The notes beneath the pieces are model-generated. The model had not been told where the DNA came from and did not search any database. It worked only from the letters and a program-made list of their open reading frames with translations. 21,263 nt of DNA from DATNNN01 sp035601815. Its GTDB lineage: Bacteria; Pseudomonadota; Alphaproteobacteria; Rhizobiales; Xanthobacteraceae. The position numbers were made by a program, and so were the translations under genes. Where the stretch lies: contig DATNNN010000259.1 in NCBI GenBank assembly GCA_035601815.1, forward strand, positions 1 to 21,263, read 5' to 3'. This document shows positions 1 through 8,649 of this stretch, piece after piece; the stretch's first letter is position 1, and every line of letters starts with the position of its first letter.

Positions 1-76
1 GCAGCCGCGCGTCGGGGATGTCCTGCCACCGCTCGGCGACGACGTCGGTCAGATTCTCTTCGGTAACGTAGGCCAT
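1..76 (-). CDS. N-terminal fragment of an intradiol ring-cleavage dioxygenase-like protein
   Basis: Only the first 25 codons lie in the window; the gene runs off the left edge. The reverse strand reads MAYVTEENLTDVVAERWQDI and then PDARL. The TEEN...DPRL-like pattern resembles the N-terminal helical domain (Dioxygenase_N) of catechol or hydroxyquinol 1,2-dioxygenases, non-heme Fe(III) enzymes that open aromatic diol rings between the hydroxyls. The ATG at 76 follows a GGGAG-type ribosome binding site 21 bases after the stop of the methyltransferase-like gene, so the two are probably co-transcribed. With so few residues the family is a pattern match from memory. The catalytic Tyr/His residues would lie outside the window and cannot be checked. 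Confidence 0.5.
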   Translation of the reverse strand, partial: MAYVTEENLTDVVAERWQDIPDARL

Positions 77-97
77 GCTCTTCTCCCGCTCGGTGCT

Positions 98-1135
98 TCA
101 GGCGCGCGCGATCTCGTTGCGCACGATATTCGTTCCCTCGACCATCGCCCGCATTTTACCCCAGGCGACGGCGTGCGGCAGGTACTTTAGGCCGCAGTCG
201 GGGGCGATAATGAGCCGCTCGGCCGCCACGAACGGTAGCGCGCGGCGGATGCGGGCGGCCACCGTCTCGACGGTCTCGATACCGCTGTCGGAAAGATCGA
301 GCACGCCGAGAATGATCGTCTTCGACGATAGCTCGCGCAGCACGGAACAGTCGAGGTTGGGCTGCGCCGCCTCGATCGATACCTGACGCACCGGAGAGCG
401 CGCGAGCTCGGGCAGGAAGGAATAGCCGGAGGGCTTGGCCTGCACCATGGCGGCGTATCCGAAGCAGATGTGCAGCGCGGTCGTCCCCTCGACGCCGGCG
501 AGCGCGCGATTGAGCGCGTTGAGGCCATATTGCCGGGCCTTGTCCGGCCGGGCCTGCATCCACGGCTCGTCAAGCTGCACAACGTCGGCGCCGGCGGCGA
601 ACAGATCCTTGACCTCCTCGTTGACGGCGGCGGCGTAGGCGAGCGCCAGCGCCTCCTCGTCCTTGTAGAAGTCGTCCTGGGCCTGCTGGGCCATGGTGAA
701 AGGCCCGGGCAACGTCATCTTCACCCGCCGTTCGGTGTTGGCGCGCAGGAACTTCAGGTCGCGCACCTCGACCGGATGGCGGCGCCGGATCGGACCGACG
801 ATGCGCGGCACCGGCACGGGCTCGCCGTTGCGGTTGATGGTGGTGCCCGGATTATCGACGTCGACCCCGTCGAGCGCCGTGGCGAAGCGATTGGAGTAGC
901 TCTCGCGGCGCTGCTCGCCGTCGGTGAGGATGTCGAGGCCGGCGCGCTCCTGGTCGCGGATGGCAAGCAGCGTGGCGTCGTCCTGGGCCGCCTCCAGCCA
1001 TTGCGGATCCACCCGCCACAGTTCGCGCGCGCGCACGCGCGGCGGCATCTGCTTGCCGAGCTTGCCCCGGTCGATGAGCCAGTCCGGTTGCGGATAGGAG
1101 CCGACCAGCGACGTCGGAAGGAGGTTGGCGTTCAC
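98..1135 (-). CDS. MetE C-terminal-like zinc-dependent methyltransferase (UROD/MetE superfamily)
   Basis: The protein has 345 residues, about the length of one catalytic barrel and about half of full MetE, so it lacks the N-terminal MetE barrel. The start is GTG at 1135. The opening LPTSLVGSYPQPDWL is typical of stand-alone cobalamin-independent methionine synthase II family proteins. Probable zinc ligands are H222 and C224 (LHICFGY), E255 (VSIEAA) and C314 (PDCGLK); QLDEP at 187-191 is the substrate-site motif. The family moves a methyl or alkyl group to a zinc-bound thiolate, such as homocysteine or coenzyme M. Many stand-alone members sit in catabolic operons and have no proven substrate. 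Here it lies between a binding-protein gene and an intradiol-dioxygenase-like gene, which suggests catabolism of a methylated or aromatic compound more than methionine synthesis. The ribosome binding site (GGAG) falls directly after the T-run of the upstream terminator. Confidence 0.85.
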   Translation of the reverse strand: MNANLLPTSLVGSYPQPDWLIDRGKLGKQMPPRVRARELWRVDPQWLEAAQDDATLLAIRDQERAGLDILTDGEQRRESYSNRFATALDGVDVDNPGTTINRNGEPVPVPRIVGPIRRRHPVEVRDLKFLRANTERRVKMTLPGPFTMAQQAQDDFYKDEEALALAYAAAVNEEVKDLFAAGADVVQLDEPWMQARPDKARQYGLNALNRALAGVEGTTALHICFGYAAMVQAKPSGYSFLPELARSPVRQVSIEAAQPNLDCSVLRELSSKTIILGVLDLSDSGIETVETVAARIRRALPFVAAERLIIAPDCGLKYLPHAVAWGKMRAMVEGTNIVRNEIARA

Positions 1136-1150
1136 CGTGGCTCGCGCTCC

Positions 1151-1182
1151 AAAAAAATAGCGGCCGGCGCACGCGCCGGCCG
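1151..1182 (-). terminator. Intrinsic terminator downstream of the first binding-protein gene
   Basis: Positions 1161-1169 and 1174-1182 form a perfect 9-bp all-GC stem with the 4-base loop CACG. Read on the minus strand, the hairpin is followed by CTA and seven T residues (1151-1157). It lies 15 bases after the stop of the binding-protein gene and only 16 bases before the GTG start of the methyltransferase-like gene. Termination here would limit, but perhaps not abolish, expression of the downstream genes. Confidence 0.85.
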
Positions 1183-1197
1183 CGGCCGATCATGTCG

Positions 1198-2472
1198 TTA
1201 CTTCGCGCTCTCGTAGGGGTAGATCACTTTCCCGGAAGCAAAATCCGGCGGGTCGACCACGACCTGCGTCGCAACGTTCGTGAACTGGGCGATCTCGAAG
1301 AGCTGGATGTTCTGGAACTGCACCTGCAACACGCGCGCCTGCGCCCACTCGCCGCCCTTGCCGAACTTAACGTCACCCAGCACGGTCTTGAACGTATTGG
1401 CGCGGATGTAGTCGGCGAGCTTGGCATCATCGAGGCTCTTGGTGCCCTCGATTGCCTGTTGCAGCACTTGCATCTGCGAATAGGCCTGGGGTGCCATGTA
1501 ATATCCGAGCCGATCAACGCCTGCCGCCTGCGCTCTCTCTTGGTACTTCTTCATGAACTCGGCGACCCCGGGGAACAGCATCTTGGGAACCGGAATCCAG
1601 AAGTCGTAATTGGTCCAGCCGTTGAGCAACGGGCCGAGCGTGGTCTTGATCGAGGTGTTCTGCAGACCCACCATGGCGCCGCCAATCATCTTCGGCTTGA
1701 AGCCGACCTCGTTGACAGCGCGCACCATGCCGACGGAGTCCGGCGGATAGGAGCAGATGACCACGAGATCGGGGTTGGTCGCCTGGATCGCACGCACGAT
1801 CGGCGTGAAGTCGGTGGTGGATGGCGGATACCTCTTGTCGTAGACGATATTGAGCCCGGCCTTCTTGGCGTTCTCTCGCGCGCCGTCCGAGGCATTCACC
1901 GAGAACTCCGCGTCGGCCGCCACGATAGCGACCGTCGTCGGCTTCGGGTTCTGCGCCATGGCCACGTTGAAGAATCCCTTGGTGAAGGCGGGCTTCGGGT
2001 CGGGGCCCGACGGGATCATGACGAAATAATTCGGATAGTTGAACTCGCTGTTCACGCCGAGCCCGAGCAATCCAATGAACACCTTCTTCCTCTGCATCAC
2101 CACCGGCATCGCCGGCGCGAGCATATTGGTGCCGTAGCCGCCGATGATCAGGTCGACCTTGTCGACGTCCAAGAGCTTCGTGTAGATGCCGGGCACCGTC
2201 GACGGATTGGTTTGATCGTCGTAGAAGATGAGCTTGACCGGGCGGCCGAGCAGCCCACCCTTGGCGTTGACCTCCTCCTCCCAGATCTTTTGGGCGAGCA
2301 GGGCGGACTGGCCGTTGGGACCGAGCCCGCCGGTCATCGCCATCGAGTAGCCGATCTTGATCGGTTCGCCCGACTGCGCCGAGGCGCCGCCGGAAGCCAG
2401 AAATGACATCGCGAGCGCCAACGCCGTTGTGCCGATCCAGGCACCGGCCCGCCCCTTGCAAAGGTGAAGCAT
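1198..2472 (-). CDS. Branched-chain amino acid-type ABC transporter substrate-binding protein
   Basis: This is a 424-residue periplasmic binding protein of the Peripla_BP_6 (LivJ/LivK-like) family. It has a Sec signal peptide: a charged start, a hydrophobic stretch near 13-26, and a likely cleavage after ASA at residue 32. The mature protein begins with IKIGYSMAMTGGLGPNGQSA, the ligand-loop opening typical of the family, followed by GGLLGRPVKLIFYDDQTNPS. The ATG at 2472 is supported by a GGGAGGAAACG ribosome binding site. No permease or ATPase genes are in the window, so the transporter partners are elsewhere. Such orphan binding proteins are abundant in Rhizobiales and often bind aromatic acids or other organic acids instead of amino acids. 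The DUF1330 gene lies 90 bases upstream on the same strand, and the gene is followed by a strong terminator. Confidence 0.9.
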   Translation of the reverse strand: MLHLCKGRAGAWIGTTALALAMSFLASGGASAQSGEPIKIGYSMAMTGGLGPNGQSALLAQKIWEEEVNAKGGLLGRPVKLIFYDDQTNPSTVPGIYTKLLDVDKVDLIIGGYGTNMLAPAMPVVMQRKKVFIGLLGLGVNSEFNYPNYFVMIPSGPDPKPAFTKGFFNVAMAQNPKPTTVAIVAADAEFSVNASDGARENAKKAGLNIVYDKRYPPSTTDFTPIVRAIQATNPDLVVICSYPPDSVGMVRAVNEVGFKPKMIGGAMVGLQNTSIKTTLGPLLNGWTNYDFWIPVPKMLFPGVAEFMKKYQERAQAAGVDRLGYYMAPQAYSQMQVLQQAIEGTKSLDDAKLADYIRANTFKTVLGDVKFGKGGEWAQARVLQVQFQNIQLFEIAQFTNVATQVVVDPPDFASGKVIYPYESAK

Positions 2473-2562
2473 CGTTTCCTCCCAGTTGAACGTTTATTTT
2501 TCCGCATCTTACGCGCACTTTTTGCGCGCACGCTAGGCTTTAGAATTGCTGCGCCGCAAGCC

Positions 2563-2868
2563 CTAACGGGGGGTGGCGTCGCCCCCTTCCACGATGGTGA
2601 TCTCCACCTCGCCTCCGCCGTTGCGCCGGTGGGCGGCTGCCGCCTCGTACTCGGGCGAGGTGAAGCAGGCCACCGCCCCCTCGAAGGTCGGGAACTCGAC
2701 GACGACGAAACGGTGGAATTTGTGCGGGCCTTCCATGACCCGATGCCGCCCGCCGCGGGCCAGCACCTTGGCGCCGTAGCGCGCGAACAGCGCGGGCAGC
2801 GGATCGGTGTATTTCTTGTATTGCACCGGATCGTTGATATGGGATCGCGCCATCCAATATGCCGGCAT
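2563..2868 (-). CDS. DUF1330 family protein
   Basis: This is a 101-residue protein with a dimeric alpha/beta-barrel (ferredoxin-like) pattern. It opens MPAYWMARSHINDPVQYKKY, has a central HRFVVVEFPTFEGAVACFTS strand-turn-helix and ends near VEITIVEGGD, all typical of DUF1330. A longer reading begins at 3063, but the start at 2868 is chosen because a strong GGGAGGAAAGGC ribosome binding site precedes it and family homology begins there. The longer form would also overlap the divergent VOC gene. DUF1330 proteins have no established reaction; some are thought to bind small organic ligands. It is the first gene of the minus-strand group and probably shares a promoter with the binding-protein gene. 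Confidence 0.85.
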   Translation of the reverse strand: MPAYWMARSHINDPVQYKKYTDPLPALFARYGAKVLARGGRHRVMEGPHKFHRFVVVEFPTFEGAVACFTSPEYEAAAAHRRNGGGEVEITIVEGGDATPR

Positions 2869-2950
2869 GCCTTTCCTCCCTGGACAGCGGCCTACGGTTT
2901 GGCCAAGACTACGGCGCTTCAGGAGCATCGGCCAACTGGAGACGGGAGCC
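2869..2950. promoter_or_regulatory. Short divergent intergenic region between the DUF1330 and VOC genes
   Basis: These 82 bases separate two divergently transcribed genes and should hold both promoters. Both ribosome binding sites are visible: GGGAGG for the minus gene near 2878 and GGGAG for the plus gene near 2944. I cannot identify convincing -35/-10 boxes by eye. Confidence 0.4.
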
Positions 2951-3406
2951 ATGCCGCTTTCCCACGTGGAACATCTTCTTCTGCAGTCCGACGACATCGA
3001 GGTGACCAAGGACTGGTACGTGAAGGTCCTCGGCTTCCGCGTCGGGCCGCATCCCGACTTCAAGTTCCCGGTCTACTGGCTCTATCTCGGCGACAACGAC
3101 GTCATCCACGTCACCACCGGCGGCGCCAAGATCACGGAGAACCGCAAGCACTACGTCGGCCAAGAATCCGACGCCACGCGCGGCACCGGCGTCATCGACC
3201 ACATCGCGTTCCGCTCCACGGGCCTCATCGAGATGATCGACCACCTGAAGAAGCTCGGCATCGACTTCAAGGAGCGGCAGGTGAATGACGAGGGACTGTA
3301 TCAACTGTTCCTCATCGACCCCAACGGCATCAAGATCGAGCTCAACTACGAGGGCGCCGAGGCCAAAGGCCGCCGCGCCACGCTGATGGCGACCGATCTG
3401 CATTGA
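2951..3406 (+). CDS. VOC superfamily (glyoxalase/dioxygenase-fold) protein
   Basis: The protein has 151 residues. The start at ATG 2951 (MPLSHVEHLLLQSDDIEVTK) is preceded by GGGAG at the correct distance; an upstream in-frame extension has no homology and would cross the divergent gene. It has two beta-alpha-beta-beta-beta modules. Module one opens at HVEHLL and continues WYVKVLGFRVG; module two opens at IDHIAFRS and ends at DPNGIKIELNY. Likely metal ligands are H8, H84 and E130, with H53 (VIHV) a further candidate. Members include glyoxalase I, extradiol dioxygenases, epimerases and resistance proteins. The single-domain length and these ligands fit a metal-dependent lyase, isomerase or dioxygenase that works as a dimer, but the substrate cannot be told. 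It is monocistronic and followed by a strong terminator. Confidence 0.85.
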   Translation: MPLSHVEHLLLQSDDIEVTKDWYVKVLGFRVGPHPDFKFPVYWLYLGDNDVIHVTTGGAKITENRKHYVGQESDATRGTGVIDHIAFRSTGLIEMIDHLKKLGIDFKERQVNDEGLYQLFLIDPNGIKIELNYEGAEAKGRRATLMATDLH

Positions 3407-3420
3407 GCGCTAGCGCAAAG

Positions 3421-3462
3421 AAAAGCCCTCCCCGCTCGGCATGAGCGGGAAGGGCTTTTTTG
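3421..3462. terminator. Probable bidirectional intrinsic terminator between convergent genes
   Basis: Arms 3424-3437 and 3443-3456 form a 14-bp stem with one mismatch and a 5-base loop. On the plus strand it is followed by six T residues, and on the minus strand by a TTTTCTTT run. It sits between the stop of the VOC gene (3406) and the stop of the second binding-protein gene (3476), as expected for a shared terminator. Confidence 0.9.
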
Positions 3463-3475
3463 CTTCTAGCGGCGA

Positions 3476-4699
3476 TCAGCTGCCGATTTCGCCGCTCAAG
3501 ATCGGGCCAAAGAACTCCCAGCGCTCGCCGGTGAAGCGCATCATCTGATTCTGTTCGATCGGGAAGTAGTCCTTCGGGCCCGTATTGATCTTGACGCCCG
3601 GCAACAGCATCCCGAGTTCGAGGTTCTTCAGGTTCGCCGCCTCTTTCATCACGTTCTCACGCGTGAGGTTGTCGCCGCACTGCTTCAGCACCTGAACCAG
3701 CGTCTGCGCGACGGCATAGCCGTAACCGGTGAAGGTGCTCGTCTTGTCGCCGTCCGGATGGTACTTGTCCATGAAGGCGAGCCATTCCTTATAGCCCGGG
3801 TCGTTCTTCCACTGGGGATCGGTTTGATCCTTCAGATAGCCGGTAGACAAGAGCCCGACCGCGTTCTGAACACCGGCCGGCTTCAGCACGGCGCCAACTG
3901 AGGTCGAGACCTGGTTCATGATGTGAACCGGCTTCCAGCCAATGTCGGCCAACTTCTTGATCGCCTGCGCCGCGAACTTCGGCGTTGTTACGTCGAAGAA
4001 GAGATCGACGCCGGCGGCCTTCAGAGTCAAAATCTGAGAGTCAATGGTCGGATCCGCCGGCTCATAGGGCAGTTCCGAAACGATCATCGTCGCCTTGGCA
4101 CCAAGGCCGTCTTTTAACCCCTTCACGTAGTCCTTACCGTAGTCGTCGTTCTGATAGAGGATGCCGATCTTCGCGTTCGGGTACTTTTCGAGAATGTACT
4201 TGGCGTAGATCCGCGACTCACTCTGATAGTTAGGCTGCCAGCCCATGGTCCACGGAAAGTGCTCCGGATCACCCCACTTGGTCGCCCCGGTCGCTACGAA
4301 GAGCTGGGGAACCTTCTTCGCGTTCATGTACTTCTGAATCGCCGTGTTCGACGGCGTGCCCAGGCTCTGGAAGATCAAGAGGACTTCGTCGCTCTCGACA
4401 AGCTTCCTCGCCTGTTCGACGGCCTTCGGCGGGCTGTAGCCATCGTCGTAAGAAATGAAATTGATCTTGCGTCCGTTGATCCCGCCTTCGGCGTTCACTT
4501 TGTTAAAGTAGGCGGCAATCGTTTTGCCGATGGCCCCATAGGCGGAAGCGGGTCCGCTGTATGGATTGATGTTGCCGATCTTGATCTCGGTGTCGGTGGC
4601 GCCCGGATCGTATTTCTTCTGCGCGGCGGCCGGCCCAGTCCACGCGACAGCCAAAGCGAGAGCGACCGTCGGTAACAAATATCTGGCGGATCGATTCAT
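3476..4699 (-). CDS. Second branched-chain amino acid-type ABC transporter substrate-binding protein
   Basis: The protein has 407 residues from ATG 4699, which a GGAGGG ribosome binding site precedes. An ATG four codons upstream lies on top of that site and is less likely. The signal peptide (MNRSARYLLPTVALALAVAW) is cleaved after AAA at about residue 26. The mature protein carries TEIKIGNINPYSGPASAYG and GGINGRKINFISYDDGYSP, clear Peripla_BP_6 signatures. It differs in sequence from the binding protein at 1198-2472, so the two are not recent duplicates. No transporter membrane or ATPase gene is adjacent. The subfamily often takes organic acids, amides or aromatic compounds; the ligand is not predictable here. 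Confidence 0.9.
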   Translation of the reverse strand: MNRSARYLLPTVALALAVAWTGPAAAQKKYDPGATDTEIKIGNINPYSGPASAYGAIGKTIAAYFNKVNAEGGINGRKINFISYDDGYSPPKAVEQARKLVESDEVLLIFQSLGTPSNTAIQKYMNAKKVPQLFVATGATKWGDPEHFPWTMGWQPNYQSESRIYAKYILEKYPNAKIGILYQNDDYGKDYVKGLKDGLGAKATMIVSELPYEPADPTIDSQILTLKAAGVDLFFDVTTPKFAAQAIKKLADIGWKPVHIMNQVSTSVGAVLKPAGVQNAVGLLSTGYLKDQTDPQWKNDPGYKEWLAFMDKYHPDGDKTSTFTGYGYAVAQTLVQVLKQCGDNLTRENVMKEAANLKNLELGMLLPGVKINTGPKDYFPIEQNQMMRFTGERWEFFGPILSGEIGS

Positions 4700-5085
4700 G
4701 GTTCCCTCCATGGCGCCCGATGAAGAGCGCGCATTTGGCGAATTCTAGACCGCGACGCGCCGCAGTGGGAAACCGAATTGCGTCGATGGTTTCGCTGTGC
4801 GGGTTCTGACCTGCGGAACCCTGCTTGCGCGCCGCTCGAGCGCCAGTCGGCGAGATCGCCCCAGGCGGGGTCGCTCAATTCTTGAGGCGCCACGCCGCCT
4901 CATCGAAATTTCGTTCGCCGCGCCAAGTGATTGCGGCGGTTCACGTTAACCAATTCACCAAGAACCGCTGGTAAATGGTAAACGATGCGTTAATTTACTC
5001 ACGTAGGCAATTTGCGGTAGTGATGCGGGACCACGGCAATTCAGGGTGGTTTCAGGCGGGCACCTACGAGTAGAGGCGTGAACCC
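4700..5085. promoter_or_regulatory. Divergent promoter region upstream of rpfF with inverted repeats and a CtrA-like element
   Basis: This 386-base gene-free region lies between the minus-strand binding-protein gene and rpfF. No credible gene is seen. Its right part is clearly AT-richer than its surroundings. It holds a perfect 7-bp inverted repeat (GCGGTTC 4936-4942, GAACCGC 4962-4968) enclosing TTAACCA (4946-4952), an overlapping near-palindrome TTCACCA-N8-TGGTAAA (4954-4975), and TAAA-N7-TTAA (4979-4993). The last differs by one base from the TTAA-N7-TTAA site of the alphaproteobacterial cell-cycle regulator CtrA. These are candidate operators for rpfF, about 90-150 bases before its start codon. 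Confidence 0.45.
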
Positions 5086-6054
5086 ATGAATATCAAGCTG
5101 TTGGAGACGGCGCGGTTCGATTTCGACCGTGTCGAGGCGGTCAGTTCGTCGCTCGCGGTTGCGCCAACTGCGGAGGCGACGCGGCCCCAGGATCAGCTTC
5201 CCCGCTACGACGAGCTCGACGTGGAATTCGATGCGCGTACCGGCACCTACTGGGGCTTCATGAAGCCGCGCGGACGGCCGAGCTTCACCCGTGGGCTGCT
5301 GCGCAACCTCGACGACATGCAGGACTCCATCAAGCGCATGGCCGCGGCCCGCCGGCGCGCCGGACAATCGCCCGTGCGCTACTTCGTGCTGGCGTCGCGG
5401 GTGCCCGGCGTCTTCAATCTCGGCGGCGACCTCGCCCTCTTTGCCGATCTCATCCGCAAGGGCGACCGCCCCGGCCTGCAAAGCTACGCCCGCGCCTGCA
5501 TCGACGTGCTGCACACCAACTCCATCGCGCTCGATCTGCCGCTCGTCACCATCGCGCTGGTGCAAGGCCATGCCCAGGGCGGCGGCTTCGAGGCCGCGCT
5601 CGCCTGCGACGTCATCGTCGCCGAGAAGAACGCCAAGTTCGGCCTGCCCGAGATCCTGTTCGGGCTGTTCCCGGGCATGGGCGCCTACAGCATGCTGAGC
5701 CGCCGGCTCGACGCGGCGCGCGCGGAGAAGATGATCCTCAGCGGCCGTATCTTCACCGCCGAGGAGCTGCACGAGATGGGCATCGTGACGATGTTGGCGG
5801 AGGCGGGCAGCGGCGAGGACGTGGTGCGCGATTACGTGCAGCGCCGCGGCCGCCGGCAGCTGGCCGAGCAGAGCGTCTACAAGACGCGGCGCCGGATCAT
5901 GCCCATCACGTATGAGGAGCTTCGCGACGTGACCGAGATCTGGATCGATACCGCGCTCGGACTCGACGAGAGCGACCTGCGCAAGATGCAGCGCCTGATC
6001 TCCGCGCAGAACCGCATGCGGCCACAGGAAGTACCGATCGCGAAAAGCGCCTGA
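5086..6054 (+). CDS. rpfF: RpfF-like DSF (diffusible signal factor) synthase, crotonase superfamily
   Basis: This 322-residue protein closely matches, from memory, Xanthomonas RpfF. Matching blocks are VFNLGGDLALFADLIRKGD (109-127), IALVQGHAQGGGFEAAL (156-172), FGLPEILFGLFPGMGAYS (185-202) and TEIWIDTAL near 283-291. RpfF acts both as a dehydratase and as a thioesterase on acyl-ACP, releasing cis-2-unsaturated fatty acid signals. The two catalytic glutamates are present as E169 and E189, with the family's 20-residue spacing. The N-terminus is about 25-30 residues longer than Xanthomonas RpfF and its function is unknown. The gene is convergent with the rpfC-like gene (36 bases apart), the same arrangement as in Xanthomonas. 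It is very unlikely to be an ordinary enoyl-CoA hydratase, because the NLGGDLALF and LFPGMGAYS blocks are RpfF-specific. Confidence 0.88.
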   Translation: MNIKLLETARFDFDRVEAVSSSLAVAPTAEATRPQDQLPRYDELDVEFDARTGTYWGFMKPRGRPSFTRGLLRNLDDMQDSIKRMAAARRRAGQSPVRYFVLASRVPGVFNLGGDLALFADLIRKGDRPGLQSYARACIDVLHTNSIALDLPLVTIALVQGHAQGGGFEAALACDVIVAEKNAKFGLPEILFGLFPGMGAYSMLSRRLDAARAEKMILSGRIFTAEELHEMGIVTMLAEAGSGEDVVRDYVQRRGRRQLAEQSVYKTRRRIMPITYEELRDVTEIWIDTALGLDESDLRKMQRLISAQNRMRPQEVPIAKSA

Positions 6055-6090
6055 CGAGCTGCCGGCTTATCGCGGCGAAGGTGACGGTCC

Positions 6091-6099
<9 letters not shown>
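6046..6099. repeat. Inverted repeat spanning both stop codons of rpfF and rpfC
   Basis: AGCGCCTGA (6046-6054) and TCAGGCGCT (6091-6099) are perfect complements with 36 bases between them. They arise because both convergent genes end in Ser-Ala-stop with identical codons. The resulting stem could help end transcription from both sides, although no T-run follows. No better terminator lies between the genes. Confidence 0.5.
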
Positions 6100-8646
<2,547 letters not shown>

Positions 8647-8649
8647 GGC

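Noticed and set aside
2512..2528. Small hairpin CGCGCA/TGCGCG upstream of the first binding-protein gene
   Set aside because: Only six base pairs without a following T-run; too weak to call a terminator or operator.
2869..3063. N-terminal extension of the DUF1330 gene
   Set aside because: It has no homology and overlaps the divergent VOC gene, whereas the start at 2868 has a strong ribosome binding site.
5086..6054. Calling this gene an ordinary enoyl-CoA hydratase
   Set aside because: The RpfF-specific blocks NLGGDLALF and LFPGMGAYS, plus the adjacent rpfC-like gene in convergent orientation, fit a DSF synthase much better.
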